A stretch of 64,000 nucleotides of DNA from Pseudomonas sp. URMO17WK12:I11 (GCF_007677725.1 NZ_VEDF01000001.1:389457-453456), one strand, 5' to 3'. Counted from the stretch's first letter, positions 17,403 to 27,230 are shown. The notes: generated by a model from the letters alone, not told the origin. Made by a program: numbers and translations.

Positions 17403-17600
17403 TCGGCGCGCGCACTGTTCAAAGCAACGGGTTGCGCTAACAGGCGCAATCGGTTGCTCAGCCGATTCCCTTCTATTAATGATCTGCGGTTATAGCCAAA
17501 ACCAATCACAAGCATGAGCTTTGCCAATGAGCCTTTGGCCGGAACAGTCGGTAGGATTCACTCCATCAACTGATTCCAACCCCATGAAGGAGCGTCTCTC

Positions 17601-18164
17601 ATGCCGATCATCAACAGTCAGGTCAAACCGTTCAACGCCACCGCCTACCACAAGGGCGAGTTCGTCCAGGTCAGCGAAGCCGACCTGAAAGGCAAGTGGT
17701 CCGTCGTGTTCTTCTACCCGGCCGACTTCACCTTCGTTTGCCCAACCGAACTGGGTGACCTTGCCGACAACTACGCCGAATTCCAGAAGCTGGGCGTTGA
17801 GATCTATGGCGTCTCGACCGACACCCACTTCACCCACAAGGCCTGGCACGACACCTCGGACACCATTGGCAAGATTCAGTACCCGCTGATCGGTGACCCG
17901 ACTCACATCATCTCGCGCAACTTCGACGTGCTGATCGAAGAAGCCGGCCTGGCTGATCGCGGTACCTTCGTGATCAACCCGGAAGGCCAGATCAAGATCG
18001 TCGAACTGAACGACGGTGGTGTTGGCCGCGACGCTACCGAGCTGCTGCGCAAGGTCAAAGCCGCCCAGTACGTTGCCGCCCACCCAGGCGAAGTCTGCCC
18101 GGCCAAGTGGAAAGAAGGCGAAGCCACTCTGGCACCATCGCTGGACCTGGTTGGCAAGATCTAA
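17601..18164 (+). CDS. ahpC: Alkyl hydroperoxide reductase subunit C (peroxiredoxin)
   Basis: 187 residues; GAAGGAG before the ATG. Peroxidatic Cys47 in FTFVCPTE and resolving Cys166 in GEVCPAKW are present, with Thr and Arg of the active site. Typical 2-Cys peroxiredoxin that reduces H2O2, organic peroxides and peroxynitrite, and is recycled by AhpF. The 198 bp upstream should carry the promoter; I looked for an OxyR site but found no convincing ATAG-CTAT array. Confidence 0.98.
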   Translation: MPIINSQVKPFNATAYHKGEFVQVSEADLKGKWSVVFFYPADFTFVCPTELGDLADNYAEFQKLGVEIYGVSTDTHFTHKAWHDTSDTIGKIQYPLIGDPTHIISRNFDVLIEEAGLADRGTFVINPEGQIKIVELNDGGVGRDATELLRKVKAAQYVAAHPGEVCPAKWKEGEATLAPSLDLVGKI

Positions 18165-18226
18165 GGTCATGCCGATCTTCCGGGCGGTAAGCAGCCGCCA
18201 CAGCTGAAGTTCTCACCGCCCCGTAA

Positions 18227-18257
18227 AACGCCCGGGCGCTATCGCCTGGGCGTTTTT
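18227..18257 (+). terminator. Intrinsic terminator between ahpC and ahpF
   Basis: AACGCCCGGGC (18227-18237) and GCCTGGGCGTT (18244-18254) with one G-T pair, followed by T5. It lies 31 bp before ahpF, so it likely lowers ahpF expression relative to the abundant AhpC rather than ending all transcripts. Confidence 0.85.
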
Positions 18258-18287
18258 GTATCCGAGTTTTGAAAAGGAATCGCCCGT

Positions 18288-19850
18288 ATGTTGGACGCCA
18301 CGCTTAAATCGCAACTGAAAACCTACCTGGAGCGGGTCACCCAGCCGATCGAGATCGTTGCTTCCCTCGACGACGGCGCGAAGTCCCGCGAATTGCATGA
18401 CTTGCTGGTAGAAATCGCCAGCCTGTCGAACCTTATTACCCTCAGCGCCGATGGCAGCGATGCGCGTCGCCCATCGTTTTCGCTGAACCGCCCTGGGGCC
18501 GATATCAGCCTGCGCTTCGCTGGCATCCCCATGGGCCATGAATTCACCTCCCTGGTACTGGCCCTGCTGCAAGTCGGTGGCCATCCTTCCAAGGCCAGCG
18601 CCGAGGTCATCGAGCAGATCCAGGCGCTGGAGGGTGAGTTCATCTTCGAGACCTATTTCTCGCTGTCTTGCCAGAACTGCCCTGACGTTGTTCAGGCGCT
18701 GAACCTGATGGCGGTGCTCAACCCCAACGTGCGCCACGTGGCGATCGACGGCGCCTTGTTCCAGGAGGAGGTCGAGTCGCGCAAGGTGATGGCGGTGCCG
18801 AGCATCTACCTCAACGGTGAAGTCTTCGGCCAGGGCCGCATGGGCCTGGAAGAAATCCTCGGCAAGATCGACACTAACGCGGGCAGTCGCCAGGCCGAGA
18901 AAATCAACGCCAAGGCGGCCTTCGATGTCCTGGTCGTCGGCGGTGGCCCGGCTGGCGCAGCTGCAGCGATCTATGCAGCGCGCAAAGGCATTCGTACCGG
19001 CGTCGCCGCTGAACGCTTCGGTGGCCAGGTCCTCGACACCTTGGCCATCGAAAACTTCATCTCGGTGCAGGAAACCGAAGGGCCGAAGTTGGCCACGGCG
19101 TTGGAAGAACACGTCAAGCAGTACGACGTCGACATAATGAACCTGCAGCGCGGTGAAGCCTTGATCCCGGCCACCGATGGCGGCTTGCACGAAGTCCGCC
19201 TGGCCGGCGGCGCTTCGCTCAAGGCCAAGACGGTGATTCTGGCGACCGGTGCGCGCTGGCGGGAAATGAACGTGCCGGGCGAGCAGGAATACCGCGCACG
19301 GGGCGTGGCCTACTGCCCGCACTGCGATGGTCCGCTGTTCAAGGGCAAGCGCGTGGCGGTGATCGGCGGGGGCAACTCTGGCGTTGAAGCGGCGATCGAC
19401 CTGGCTGGTATCGTCGCCCAGGTGACGCTCATCGAGTTCGATAGCCAGTTGCGTGCCGACGCGGTCTTGCAGCGCAAGCTGCACAGCTTGCCGAACGTCA
19501 AGGTGATTACCAGCGCATTGACCACCGAGGTGGTCGGTAACGGTGAGAAGGTCACAGGCTTGCGTTACCAGGATCGCACCAGCGAGGCGCTGCATGACCT
19601 GGAGCTGGAAGGCATCTTCGTGCAGATCGGTCTGTTGCCCAATACCGATTGGCTCAAGGGTACCGTCGAGCTGTCGCCGCGCGGCGAGATCATCGTCGAC
19701 GCCAAGGGTCAGACCAACGTGCCAGGCGTGTTCGCCGCAGGTGACGTGACTACGGTCCCTTACAAGCAGATCGTCATCGCGGTCGGCGAGGGTGCCAAAG
19801 CGTCGCTGGCCGCGTTCGACCACCTGATCCGCACGTCAGCGCCGGCATAA
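18288..19850 (+). CDS. ahpF: Alkyl hydroperoxide reductase subunit F
   Basis: 520 residues, AAAAGGAA before the ATG. The N-terminal double thioredoxin-fold domain holds Cys128 and Cys131 (LSCQNCPDV); the thioredoxin-reductase-like part holds FAD loop [19 protein letters not shown], redox pair Cys343 and Cys346 (YCPHCDGP), NADH loop [17 protein letters not shown] and the FAD C-terminal [15 protein letters not shown]. It passes electrons from NADH to AhpC. Full length. Confidence 0.98.
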   Translation: MLDATLKSQLKTYLERVTQPIEIVASLDDGAKSRELHDLLVEIASLSNLITLSADGSDARRPSFSLNRPGADISLRFAGIPMGHEFTSLVLALLQVGGHPSKASAEVIEQIQALEGEFIFETYFSLSCQNCPDVVQALNLMAVLNPNVRHVAIDGALFQEEVESRKVMAVPSIYLNGEVFGQGRMGLEEILGKIDTNAGSRQAEKINAKAAFDVLVVGGGPAGAAAAIYAARKGIRTGVAAERFGGQVLDTLAIENFISVQETEGPKLATALEEHVKQYDVDIMNLQRGEALIPATDGGLHEVRLAGGASLKAKTVILATGARWREMNVPGEQEYRARGVAYCPHCDGPLFKGKRVAVIGGGNSGVEAAIDLAGIVAQVTLIEFDSQLRADAVLQRKLHSLPNVKVITSALTTEVVGNGEKVTGLRYQDRTSEALHDLELEGIFVQIGLLPNTDWLKGTVELSPRGEIIVDAKGQTNVPGVFAAGDVTTVPYKQIVIAVGEGAKASLAAFDHLIRTSAPA

Positions 19851-19946
19851 GTCTGCTTACGGCTTGTAAAATCGAGCAAGACAACAGCACGAGTGGGCCA
19901 ACTGAAGGTGTCTATGCTTAACGGCAGACACCTTCAGGACGTTCTT

Positions 19947-20135
19947 ATGACCCTCATCAGCCGCGAGCCCTGGTGGCTAGTTCCGCCCAAGCCCTGTCAG
20001 CACGAACAAGATCTGCACTGGGGCTATCTTGAAATCTACGCCGACGGCCGCACCGTGTTCGTCGATCAGCGTCCTACCGACCAGGAACTGGCAGAACGTA
20101 AAAGCTGCCGACACTTCCCAGAGCCGGAGCGCTAG
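19947..20135 (+). CDS. Small hypothetical protein
   Basis: 62 residues from ATG at 19947, with AGGA nearby. Tryptophan- and proline-rich start (SREPWWLVPPKPCQHEQDL) and a strand-like LEIYADGRTVFVDQRPT. It ends four bp before the convergent yceH-like gene. Codon use is like its neighbours. No family recognised. Confidence 0.55.
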   Translation: MTLISREPWWLVPPKPCQHEQDLHWGYLEIYADGRTVFVDQRPTDQELAERKSCRHFPEPER

Positions 20136-20139
20136 CGGC

Positions 20140-20787
20140 TTAGCCTTCGAGCTCGGCCAGACGCGCTTCCAGCGCGGCGACCCGCGCTTCCAACGCCTCG
20201 ATGCGCTCATCGGCGATGCCGCCAGTCGTGCTGCGCGCGCCGCCTTCCTGTTGCCGCGCAGCCAGGATCGACTCGATCTCCGCCGGCTCACCCAAGGCAT
20301 GGGTGTAGCGGTCCTCGCGCTGGCCTGACTGGCGCGGCAGATGCAGCGCCAGGCCGCGGGAAACCAGGCGTTCGAGCTGATGCTGGATCTGCTCGGTGTC
20401 ATCGAATTCATGCAGGCGATTGCTGCGCGCCAGCAGCTCGCCAAGGGTCTGCGGCCCGCGCAGGAACATCAACCCCATCAGCACTACTTGCGCCGGTACC
20501 AGTTCGAGGGCTTTGTCCACGCGGTGTTCCCAGCGGTCGGCGCGGCTGCCCATTTGCAAGCGTGTCATGGCTTGCCCTTCGAGCGCGCGCAGGGCCTGGC
20601 CGACCTGGCCCTGGCTGAGATTCATCACTGGCTCGCGACTGGTCTTCTGGTTGCACGCCAGCACCAAGGCATTGAGGGTCAGCGGGTAGCTTTCCGGGCT
20701 GGTGGCCTGCTTTTCGATCAGCGCGCCGAGGATGCGGATCTCGATGCTGCTCAAGCGGCCTTCGCCGGTAGTGGGATGCTCTGACAT
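20140..20787 (-). CDS. YceH-like DUF480 protein
   Basis: 215 residues. Two winged-helix-like repeats are expected in this family; the signature [43 protein letters not shown] lies at residues about 12-55. A C-terminal coiled coil (about 193-215, [20 protein letters not shown]) is visible. The YceH (UPF0502) family is widespread in gamma-proteobacteria and suspected to bind DNA, but its role is not established. Confidence 0.88.
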   Translation of the reverse strand: MSEHPTTGEGRLSSIEIRILGALIEKQATSPESYPLTLNALVLACNQKTSREPVMNLSQGQVGQALRALEGQAMTRLQMGSRADRWEHRVDKALELVPAQVVLMGLMFLRGPQTLGELLARSNRLHEFDDTEQIQHQLERLVSRGLALHLPRQSGQREDRYTHALGEPAEIESILAARQQEGGARSTTGGIADERIEALEARVAALEARLAELEG

Positions 20788-20894
20788 GGCCCTTTCTCAT
20801 ACGGGTGGGAAGGCCACTAGCGTAGGTAAAGCCTCGAGCTTAAGCAATCCGTCCGCCAACCGGCTACGGGGCCGCCATGCAGCCCCGACGGCGA

Positions 20895-22106
20895 TCACGC
20901 GCTGCGCCGCGCCTGTCCCTCGCACGCCGCTGCGGTAAACAGCACATCGGTCGAGGAGTTGAGTGCCGTTTCTGCCGAGTCCTGGAGCACGCCGATGATG
21001 AAGCCTACGGCGACCACCTGCATGGCGATTTCGCTAGGGACGCCAAACAGGCTGCAGGCCAGCGGGATCAGCAGTAGCGAGCCGCCGGCCACGCCCGAAG
21101 CACCGCACGCGCAGATCGCTGCGACCACGCTCAGCAACACCGCGGTCGGCAGGTCGACGGCGATGCCCAGCGTGTGCACCGCGGCCAGGGTCAACACGGT
21201 GATGGTGATCGCCGCGCCCGCCATGTTGATGGTGGCTCCCAACGGTATCGACACCGAATAGGTGTCTTCATGCAGCCCCAGGCGTTCCGACAACGCCAGG
21301 TTCACCGGAATGTTCGCCGCCGAGCTGCGGGTGAAGAACGCCGTGATGCCGCTTTCGCGCAGGCACATCAGGGTCAGTGGGTAGGGGTTGCGGCGGATTT
21401 TCCAGAACACGATCAATGGGTTCATCACCAGCGCCACGAACAGCATGCAGCCGATCAGCACACCCAACAGGTGCAGGTAGCCGAGCAGGGCAGCAAAGCC
21501 CGATTGCGCCAAGGTCGAACTGACCAGGCCAAAGATACCCAATGGCGCGAAGCGGATGACCACGCGCACGATCAGGGTCACCCCGTTGGACAGGTCATCG
21601 ACCACCGTGCGGGTCGTCTCGCCGGCATGTCGCAGAGCAATGCCCAGTCCGATGGCCCAGGTCAGTACGCCGATGAAGTTGGCATTGAGCAAGGCGTTGA
21701 CCGGGTTGTCGACCGCACTCAGCAACAGGTTCTGCATCACTTCGCCGATGCCGCCCGGCGCGCTGAGGGTTGCCTCGCTGGCGTTGAGCACCAGGTGCGA
21801 TGGAAACAGCATGCTGGCGACCACGGCCACGACGGCGGCGGCGAACGTACCCAGCAGATACAGCCAGAGAATGGGACGGATGTGGGTTTCCTGGCCATGG
21901 CGATGATTGGCGATCGAGGCCATGACCAGAATGAACACCAGCACCGGCGCCACTGCCTTCAAGGCACTGACGAATACCTTGCCGAGAAAGGCCAGGTCGC
22001 GGGCGAGGGCGGGTGCCAGCAGTGCCAGGGCGATACCGGCAACTAGGCCGATGACGATCTGAGTCACCAGGCTGGTGCGCTTGAGGAGACGGAAAACAGG
22101 TGTCAT
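20895..22106 (-). CDS. sstT: Serine/threonine:sodium symporter SstT
   Basis: 403 residues from ATG at 22106; a TTG nine codons upstream has no ribosome site. Dicarboxylate/amino acid:cation symporter fold with eight helices and two re-entrant loops: serine-rich hairpin [19 protein letters not shown] and [20 protein letters not shown] (NMxGT-like site). The sequence RSSAANIPV and the length are typical for SstT rather than GltP. It imports L-serine and L-threonine with sodium in the inner membrane. The nhaR gene upstream is on the same strand with 75 bp between. Confidence 0.9.
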   Translation of the reverse strand: MTPVFRLLKRTSLVTQIVIGLVAGIALALLAPALARDLAFLGKVFVSALKAVAPVLVFILVMASIANHRHGQETHIRPILWLYLLGTFAAAVVAVVASMLFPSHLVLNASEATLSAPGGIGEVMQNLLLSAVDNPVNALLNANFIGVLTWAIGLGIALRHAGETTRTVVDDLSNGVTLIVRVVIRFAPLGIFGLVSSTLAQSGFAALLGYLHLLGVLIGCMLFVALVMNPLIVFWKIRRNPYPLTLMCLRESGITAFFTRSSAANIPVNLALSERLGLHEDTYSVSIPLGATINMAGAAITITVLTLAAVHTLGIAVDLPTAVLLSVVAAICACGASGVAGGSLLLIPLACSLFGVPSEIAMQVVAVGFIIGVLQDSAETALNSSTDVLFTAAACEGQARRSA

Positions 22107-22181
22107 GTGCGGCGTGATCTCGGCAGTCAGCAAAAAGGGCGCAACTTTACCATAGACCCCAGCGGCGCAAAGTCAGCCTTG

Positions 22182-23075
22182 TCACCAGTGAAACAGCTCG
22201 CGGCGCGCGCCTTCGGTGATGGCCACGATCCCAGGGTGCTTGACCTTGCGTTCCACCGAGATGGCGTAGAATGACTCCAGCACCGCCTCGGTCTGGCCGA
22301 TCAACTGCACGCCATACTGTCGGCACACCTCATCGGCGATCACGCTGGGGGCGACGAAAATGCCGCTGCCCGACTGACCGAAGGCCTGCATCAGTGCGCT
22401 GTCGTCGAACTCGCCGACGATCCGAGCCTGCACCTGCTGCTCGCCCAGCCAGCGCAGCAGGCGGCTACCGACCACGGTTTCCGGGCCGGGAATCAGCAGC
22501 GGCGCGTCTTGCAGGCAGGCAGGAAAGACGCCGCCATGCTGTTTGGCCAGGGCCGGTGTGGCGAAAAAGCTCAATCCGCATTCCCCCAGCTTTTGGCTAT
22601 ACCCCTTGATGTCCAGATGGCCGGGCATCGGGCTGTCGGAGATCACCAGGTCCAGGCGCTGGATCGCCAGGTCTGCCAGCAGTCGCTCCAGTTTGTCTTC
22701 GCGGCAGTTGATGCGCAGCACTTCGTCAAGCGCCATGGTCGGGGCCAGCAGGCGATAGACGATCGACTTGGGGACCACGTCGGCCACTCCGACGCGAAAC
22801 AGAATCTGCTCTTGTGGGCCAGCCCTGAGCATCGCCTCGAGCTCATTGCCGATCTGAAACATCTGCTCGGCATGGACCAGCGTCTGGCGACCCGTTTCGG
22901 TCAGCTCCAGCTGCCGGCCCACGCGCTGAAACAATTCCAGCCCGTAGGTCTGCTCGAACAAACCGATCTGCCCGCTGATGGTCTGCGCCGTAAGGTTCAA
23001 CTGCTCGCTGGCGCGAGTAATGCTGCCGGTCTTGGCGACAACCCAGAAATAGTGCAGCTGACGGTAGTTGAGCAC
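22182..23075 (-). CDS. nhaR: LysR-type activator NhaR
   Basis: 297 residues; start is GTG at 23075 with GGGGAA upstream. N-terminal helix-turn-helix MLNYRQLHYFWVVAKTGSIT, then ASEQLNLTAQTISGQIGLFE is the NhaR-specific variant (QTISGQI), followed by a LysR co-inducer domain. In enterics NhaR activates the sodium/proton antiporter nhaA in response to sodium; no antiporter is next to it here, but a sodium-coupled symporter (SstT) is directly downstream, so a link is possible though unproven. Confidence 0.9.
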   Translation of the reverse strand: MLNYRQLHYFWVVAKTGSITRASEQLNLTAQTISGQIGLFEQTYGLELFQRVGRQLELTETGRQTLVHAEQMFQIGNELEAMLRAGPQEQILFRVGVADVVPKSIVYRLLAPTMALDEVLRINCREDKLERLLADLAIQRLDLVISDSPMPGHLDIKGYSQKLGECGLSFFATPALAKQHGGVFPACLQDAPLLIPGPETVVGSRLLRWLGEQQVQARIVGEFDDSALMQAFGQSGSGIFVAPSVIADEVCRQYGVQLIGQTEAVLESFYAISVERKVKHPGIVAITEGARRELFHW

Positions 23076-23204
23076 AGAATTCCCCGATTCGTAAAAACCG
23101 AAGTATACACGCTGAAAATACGAATTTTCCTGAAGTATGCCGCTGGCTAGACTGCTTACCCATCAGGCGCAGAGCGCCGGCGGAAATATTTGAGCGAGGA
23201 CACT

Positions 23205-23444
23205 ATGCTGCACTTCAAAGCCATCGGTACACCGCTGGTCCTGACCCTGGCGTTGCTGGCACTGGCCGGTTGCGACCAGGCCGAAAAATCTGCCCAGCAG
23301 ATGCTTGACCAGGCGGCGCAGTCGGCCAAGCAGGCCATCGACGACACCAACAAGGCCGCTCAGCAGGCGTTGAATGAAGCGATCGGGGGCGAGGCGCGCA
23401 AGCCCAAGGCCGCTGATGCAACCGCAACGACCGAAGAAATTTAA
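23205..23444 (+). CDS. Small alanine-rich lipoprotein
   Basis: 79 residues; ATG at 23205 with GAGGA just upstream. Signal with lipobox LALAGC (Cys22), then an amphipathic, Ala/Gln-rich helix with heptad-like repeats (QAEKSAQQMLDQAAQSAKQA) similar to small coiled-coil lipoproteins. Probably anchored to the outer or inner membrane. It is 27 bp upstream of the terC-like gene and may be co-transcribed. Function unknown. Confidence 0.72.
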   Translation: MLHFKAIGTPLVLTLALLALAGCDQAEKSAQQMLDQAAQSAKQAIDDTNKAAQQALNEAIGGEARKPKAADATATTEEI

Positions 23445-23471
23445 CCTCATCACCGCTGCAGGATTAGAACA

Positions 23472-24224
23472 ATGGAATACTTGCTGGAACTCGCCGCTAG
23501 CCCAACTGCCTGGGTCGCCCTGGCCACGCTGGTCGCCATGGAAGTGGTGCTGGGCATCGATAACCTGATCTTCATCTCGATCCTGACCAACAAGCTGCCC
23601 GTGGAATATCGCTCCAAGGCACGGCGAATCGGCATCAGCATGGCGTTGGTGATGCGCCTGGCACTGCTCAGCACGGTGGCCTGGATCGTCCAGCTGACCG
23701 ACCCGGTGTTCGAGGTATTCGGAAATGCGTTTTCCTGGAAAGACGTGATTCTGATCGCCGGTGGCCTGTTCCTGTTGTGGAAAGCCACCCGGGAAATTCA
23801 CGAGAACGTCGACCCGCATGGCGCCAAGGAGGAGGCCAAGGTGTCGTCAACGGTCACATTGGGCTTTGCCGCTGCAATTTTCCAGATCCTGCTGCTGGAC
23901 ATCGTCTTCTCGGTCGATAGCATCATCACCGCCGTGGGTATGACCGAGCACCTGCCGATCATGATCATCGCGGTAGTGGCGGCGGTGATCGTGATGATGG
24001 TGGCAGCAGACCCGCTGGCCAACTTCATCAACGACAACCCGACCGTGGTGATGCTGGCCCTGGGCTTCCTGATCATGATCGGCATGACACTGATCGCCGA
24101 AGGGTTTGGGGCCCATGTGCCGAAGGGTTATGTCTATGCAGCGATGGCGTTCTCGACGGCTATCGAGGTGCTCAACATCCTGGCGCGACGGGCGCGTCTG
24201 AAGCGTGATGCTGCGCAGGGCTGA
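23472..24224 (+). CDS. TerC family integral membrane protein
   Basis: 250 residues with about seven membrane helices. The two family motifs with acidic residues inside helices are present: [12 protein letters not shown] (about residues 24-35) and [14 protein letters not shown] (about 140-153). TerC relatives (tellurite resistance, Alx/MntP-like manganese exporters, YkoY) move metal ions such as manganese at protein-secretion sites. I saw no yybP-ykoY riboswitch upstream. Specific substrate unknown. Confidence 0.88.
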   Translation: MEYLLELAASPTAWVALATLVAMEVVLGIDNLIFISILTNKLPVEYRSKARRIGISMALVMRLALLSTVAWIVQLTDPVFEVFGNAFSWKDVILIAGGLFLLWKATREIHENVDPHGAKEEAKVSSTVTLGFAAAIFQILLLDIVFSVDSIITAVGMTEHLPIMIIAVVAAVIVMMVAADPLANFINDNPTVVMLALGFLIMIGMTLIAEGFGAHVPKGYVYAAMAFSTAIEVLNILARRARLKRDAAQG

Positions 24225-24235
24225 TGGCGTAATGC

Positions 24236-24254
24236 GGGGGCGCCCAGCGCCCCG
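24236..24254 (+). terminator. Hairpin after the TerC-family gene
   Basis: GGGGCGC (24237-24243), loop CCA, GCGCCCC (24247-24253), 12 bp after the stop. No T tract; weak call. It is also near the end of the convergent small gene at 24284. Confidence 0.4.
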
Positions 24255-24283
24255 TTGCATTGACTAAAGCGATAGCAGGAACA

Positions 24284-24463
24284 TCAGTGCATCACGGCCT
24301 GTGGCCGCGGTTTGAGCTTGGGCCGCGCCTTCACCGCCGGTTCGGGCGGCAGGTCGGCATGCTGCGAGTGACGCCGCACGATCCGCAGTACACCCCAGAG
24401 CATGGCGGCTGCGACGCTAAGCCACATGCTCACCAACATCAGAATTGCCATGGTCAGGCTCAT
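24284..24463 (-). CDS. Small single-pass membrane protein
   Basis: 59 residues from ATG at 24463 with AAGGAGG upstream, a strong ribosome site that supports the gene. One hydrophobic segment (about 3-27, LTMAILMLVSMWLSVAAAMLW) followed by a basic, proline-rich tail (VKARPKLKPRPQAV). Probably inserted in the inner membrane with a cytoplasmic basic tail. No family recognised. Confidence 0.6.
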   Translation of the reverse strand: MSLTMAILMLVSMWLSVAAAMLWGVLRIVRRHSQHADLPPEPAVKARPKLKPRPQAVMH

Positions 24464-24675
24464 GTGTGCCTCCTTCTCTTGGGCCAACTTGTGGTTTGCC
24501 CTCCAGACACTTCATTAGTCTAGCTGCCCGTCTGGGACGTTCCATCGGCTTTTCGTCGATTGCCCGTCGGAGCGATGCCTGCCGCTTGTCAGACTGTACC
24601 CGGTGCGGTGGTCCCACTATGATCGGTAGCCAATGTCGGGCGCTGTCTGCCCGACCTCTGAACAAGCGAGTGTTC

Positions 24676-25368
24676 ATGGCGCATCATTTCTGCAAACGCT
24701 TGGCCCGCGCCTCGCGTCATCTGTTGCTCACTGGCCTGCTGGCTGGCGCCCTGGCAGGCTGTGCGGGCACGCCCCCGACAGGGCTCAAAGGCCTGCCGCA
24801 ACGGGTCGAGATCAGCAGCGTGCCGTTCTATCGCGGCAACGCCAACCACAGCGGCGCGATGGCGCTTGCAGCCTTGCTTTCGCAACAAGGCGCGCCTATC
24901 ACCCCTGGGTTGCTGGACAAGCCGCTCAACCTGCCCGAAGGTGCCGACGCACTGGCCACCGGCATCCCGCAGGTCGCACGCGCATACGGCAAACTGGTGT
25001 ACCCGCTGGACAAGCAGCTCGATGCCTTGCTCGTGCAAGTGGCGGCCGGTAATCCGGTGCTGCTGCGTTATCAGGAAGGCTCGGCGTGGTGGAGCGAGCC
25101 GCGGTACGCGGTGTTGATCGGCTACGACACCTACAAGAAGCGCGTGCTGCTGCGCTCAGGCATGCAGCGTCGCCAGCTCATGGGGTTTGACGATTTTGCC
25201 CAGAACTGGGCGAAGGAAGGGAGTTGGGCGGTGCTGGTGCAACCACCGCGGCAGTTGCCGGCCCAGGTGGATCGCCAGCGCTGGCTGCAAGCTGCCGACG
25301 CTTTGGCCAGGGCCGGCCAGGAAGGGGCCGCGAAGCAGGCGGTGGCCAGCCTCGAAAACGCGCGCTGA
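24676..25368 (+). CDS. C39-peptidase-like lipoprotein, PA2778-type family, catalytic residues lost
   Basis: 230 residues from ATG at 24676. Lipobox ALAGC (Cys29). The segment ISSVPFYRGNANHSGAMALA (47-66) matches the C39-like motif in which this position normally reads QCGPAALA; here the nucleophilic Cys is Ser59. The second motif, normally HYAVVIGYD, reads RYAVLIGYD, so the catalytic His is Arg143. The rest (MGFDDFAQNWAKEGSWAVLV, PPRQLP and a helical tail) follows the family. It is probably a lipid-anchored pseudo-peptidase that binds rather than cuts a peptide, or a different enzyme. The two substitutions are read directly; alignment to the family is from memory. Confidence 0.7.
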   Translation: MAHHFCKRLARASRHLLLTGLLAGALAGCAGTPPTGLKGLPQRVEISSVPFYRGNANHSGAMALAALLSQQGAPITPGLLDKPLNLPEGADALATGIPQVARAYGKLVYPLDKQLDALLVQVAAGNPVLLRYQEGSAWWSEPRYAVLIGYDTYKKRVLLRSGMQRRQLMGFDDFAQNWAKEGSWAVLVQPPRQLPAQVDRQRWLQAADALARAGQEGAAKQAVASLENAR

Positions 25369-25371
25369 CAC

Positions 25372-25402
25372 CTGGCGCTTCGCCCATCGAGCGAAGCGCC
25401 AG
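25372..25402. terminator. Bidirectional terminator-like hairpin
   Basis: A perfect 12-bp stem, CTGGCGCTTCGC (25372-25383) and GCGAAGCGCCAG (25391-25402), loop of 7, centred between two convergent genes. T runs are short on both sides. Confidence 0.65.
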
Positions 25403-25415
25403 TTCAAGCTTGGGC

Positions 25416-26699
25416 TCAGAAGCCCAAGCGATCGCGCAGGCTGTAGTACCAGGCGCCGATGGCGCTGAACGGCACGCGGAGCATCTGCCCACCTGGGAAC
25501 GGGTAGTGCGGCAAGCCGGCAAAGGCGTCGAAACGCTCGGCCTGGCCACGCAAGGCCTCTGCAAGCACCTTGCCTGCCAGGTGCGTGTAGGTGACGCCAT
25601 GGCCCGAGCAGCCCTGGGAGTAATAGATGTTGTCGCCGATGCGACCGACCTGCGGCAGCCGCGACAGGGTCAGCAGGAAATTGCCGGTCCAGGCGTAGTC
25701 GATCTTGACGTTCTTCAGCTGCGGGAACGCCTTGAGCATCTTTGGCCGGATGATCGCTTCGATATTGGCCGGATCGCGTGCACCGTATACCACGCCACCG
25801 CCGAAGATCAGGCGCTTGTCGCCGGTCAGGCGGTAGTAGTCGAGCAGGTAGTTGCAGTCTTCCACGCAGTAGTCCTGCGGCAGCAGGGTGCGCGCCAGCT
25901 CTTCGCCCAGCGGCTCGGTGGTGATCACCTGGGTGCCGCATGGCATCGATTTGGCCGCCAGCTCAGGCACCAGGTTGCCCAGGTAGGCATTGCCGGCGAC
26001 GATGATGTACTTGGCACGAACTTTACCTTGCGGGGTGTGCACCACCGGGTTGGCACCACGCTCGATGCGCACCGCCGGCGTCTGCTCATAGATGATGCCA
26101 CCCAGCGACTCGACCGCTGCCGCTTCACCCAAGGCCAGGTTCAGCGGGTGGATGTGGCCACCGCTCATGTCCAGCATGCCGCCGATATAGCTCTCGCACG
26201 CCACCACTTCACGGATGCGTTTCTGGTCCATCAGCTCCAGTTGGTTATGGCCGAAGCGTTCCCACAGGCGCTTCTGCGATTCCAGGTGGCCCATCTGCTT
26301 GGCGGTCAGCGCAGCGAAGACCCCGCCGTCCTTGAGGTCACACTGGATGTTGTACTTGGCCACGCGCTCGCGGATGATGCGCCCACCTTCGAAGGCCATC
26401 TGGCCCAGCAGCTGAGCCTGCTTGGGGCCGACGGTACGCTCGATCACGTCGATATCGCGGCTGTAGCTGTTGACGATCTGGCCGCCGTTGCGGCCCGAAG
26501 CGCCGAAGCCGACTTTGGCAGCTTCGACGATGCTCACCTTGAAGCCGTTTTCGAGCAGGAACAGCGCGCTGGAAAGGCCGGTGTAGCCGGCGCCAATGAT
26601 ACAGATGTCGGTTTCCACCTCACCCTGCAGCGCCGGACGTGGCGGCACCGGGTTGGCCGAGGCGGCGTAGTAGGACTGGGGGTAGGGGGTGTTAGCCAT
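25416..26699 (-). CDS. FAD-dependent amine oxidase, PuuB/PauB-like (gamma-glutamylputrescine oxidase family)
   Basis: 427 residues. N-terminal FAD loop ETDICIIGAGYTGLSSALFLLE (about residues 29-50), the DAO-family segment VGFGASGRNGGQIVNSYSRDI and the C-terminal FAD-contact YSQGCSGHGVTYTHLAGKVLAE. Those sequences are typical of PuuB-type oxidases that remove the amino group from gamma-glutamylated polyamines in putrescine use by Pseudomonas and E. coli. No other puu or pau gene is adjacent, so it could act on another amine. The 200 bp upstream hold its promoter and that of tRNA-Val, divergent. Confidence 0.85.
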   Translation of the reverse strand: MANTPYPQSYYAASANPVPPRPALQGEVETDICIIGAGYTGLSSALFLLENGFKVSIVEAAKVGFGASGRNGGQIVNSYSRDIDVIERTVGPKQAQLLGQMAFEGGRIIRERVAKYNIQCDLKDGGVFAALTAKQMGHLESQKRLWERFGHNQLELMDQKRIREVVACESYIGGMLDMSGGHIHPLNLALGEAAAVESLGGIIYEQTPAVRIERGANPVVHTPQGKVRAKYIIVAGNAYLGNLVPELAAKSMPCGTQVITTEPLGEELARTLLPQDYCVEDCNYLLDYYRLTGDKRLIFGGGVVYGARDPANIEAIIRPKMLKAFPQLKNVKIDYAWTGNFLLTLSRLPQVGRIGDNIYYSQGCSGHGVTYTHLAGKVLAEALRGQAERFDAFAGLPHYPFPGGQMLRVPFSAIGAWYYSLRDRLGF

Positions 26700-26858
26700 G
26701 CTGCAGGAACCTCGTGTTTTATATTTTTAACGAATGTACCGATGCTATCAATAATAATAAACACCCGCTAGTCGTCTGTTAAAAATCCGTTACCCCCTGG
26801 GCGCCGCTAGCTATCTATAAACAGTTTAAGATTCAGTGGCTTAGCGTAAAAAAAAGTG

Positions 26859-26886
26859 TTGACAGCAGTTATGGAATGCGTAGAAT
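26859..26886 (+). promoter_or_regulatory. Promoter of first tRNA-Val
   Basis: Consensus -35 TTGACA (26859-26864), 16-bp spacer and -10 TAGAAT (26881-26886), 15 bp before the tRNA. Confidence 0.8.
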
Positions 26887-26901
26887 GCGCACCAACACGA
26901 C

Positions 26902-26978
26902 AGGCACATAGCTCAGTTGGTTAGAGCACCACCTTGACATGGTGGGGGTCGTTGGTTCGAGTCCAATTGTGCCTACCA
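26902..26978 (+). tRNA. tRNA-Val (anticodon GAC), copy 1
   Basis: 77 nt with encoded CCA. Acceptor AGGCACA pairs with TGTGCCT; anticodon loop CTTGACATG carries GAC; T-arm GTTCGAGTCC. Identical to the copy at 27154. Confidence 0.97.
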
Positions 26979-27005
26979 AACAAAGTCCCGTTTCACGGGC
27001 ATCAG

Positions 27006-27035
27006 AAAGGGCGATCCGAAAGGGTCGCCCTTTTT
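27006..27035 (+). terminator. Terminator of tRNA-Val copy 1
   Basis: AAAGGGCGATCC (27006-27017), loop GAAA, GGGTCGCCC (27022-27030) then T5; one G-T pair. Confidence 0.9.
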
Positions 27036-27110
27036 GCATGGTTGCCGCGGCGGCGGAAACGTGCGCCCTAGGCAACGTGTTGAAAGTTTTGATTTTTTTG
27101 AAAAAAATGC

Positions 27111-27139
27111 TTTACAGGTGTGCATCCGGTCACTAATAT
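27111..27139 (+). promoter_or_regulatory. Promoter of second tRNA-Val
   Basis: -35 TTTACA (27111-27116), 17-bp spacer and -10 TAATAT (27134-27139), 14 bp before the tRNA. Its sequence differs from the first copy's promoter, so the two units are read independently. Confidence 0.75.
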
Positions 27140-27153
27140 GCGCACCACACGAC

Positions 27154-27230
27154 AGGCACATAGCTCAGTTGGTTAGAGCACCACCTTGACATGGTGGGGG
27201 TCGTTGGTTCGAGTCCAATTGTGCCTACCA
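27154..27230 (+). tRNA. tRNA-Val (anticodon GAC), copy 2
   Basis: 77 nt with CCA, identical to copy 1 (252-bp period), same GAC anticodon. Confidence 0.97.

Noticed and set aside
17403..17600. OxyR site before ahpC
   Set aside because: Only isolated CTAT and ATAG tetramers at wrong spacing (15 instead of 7 or 10 bp).
18213..19823. A 536-codon open frame antisense to ahpF
   Set aside because: Same GC artefact; the protein is low-complexity and AhpF is complete on the other strand.
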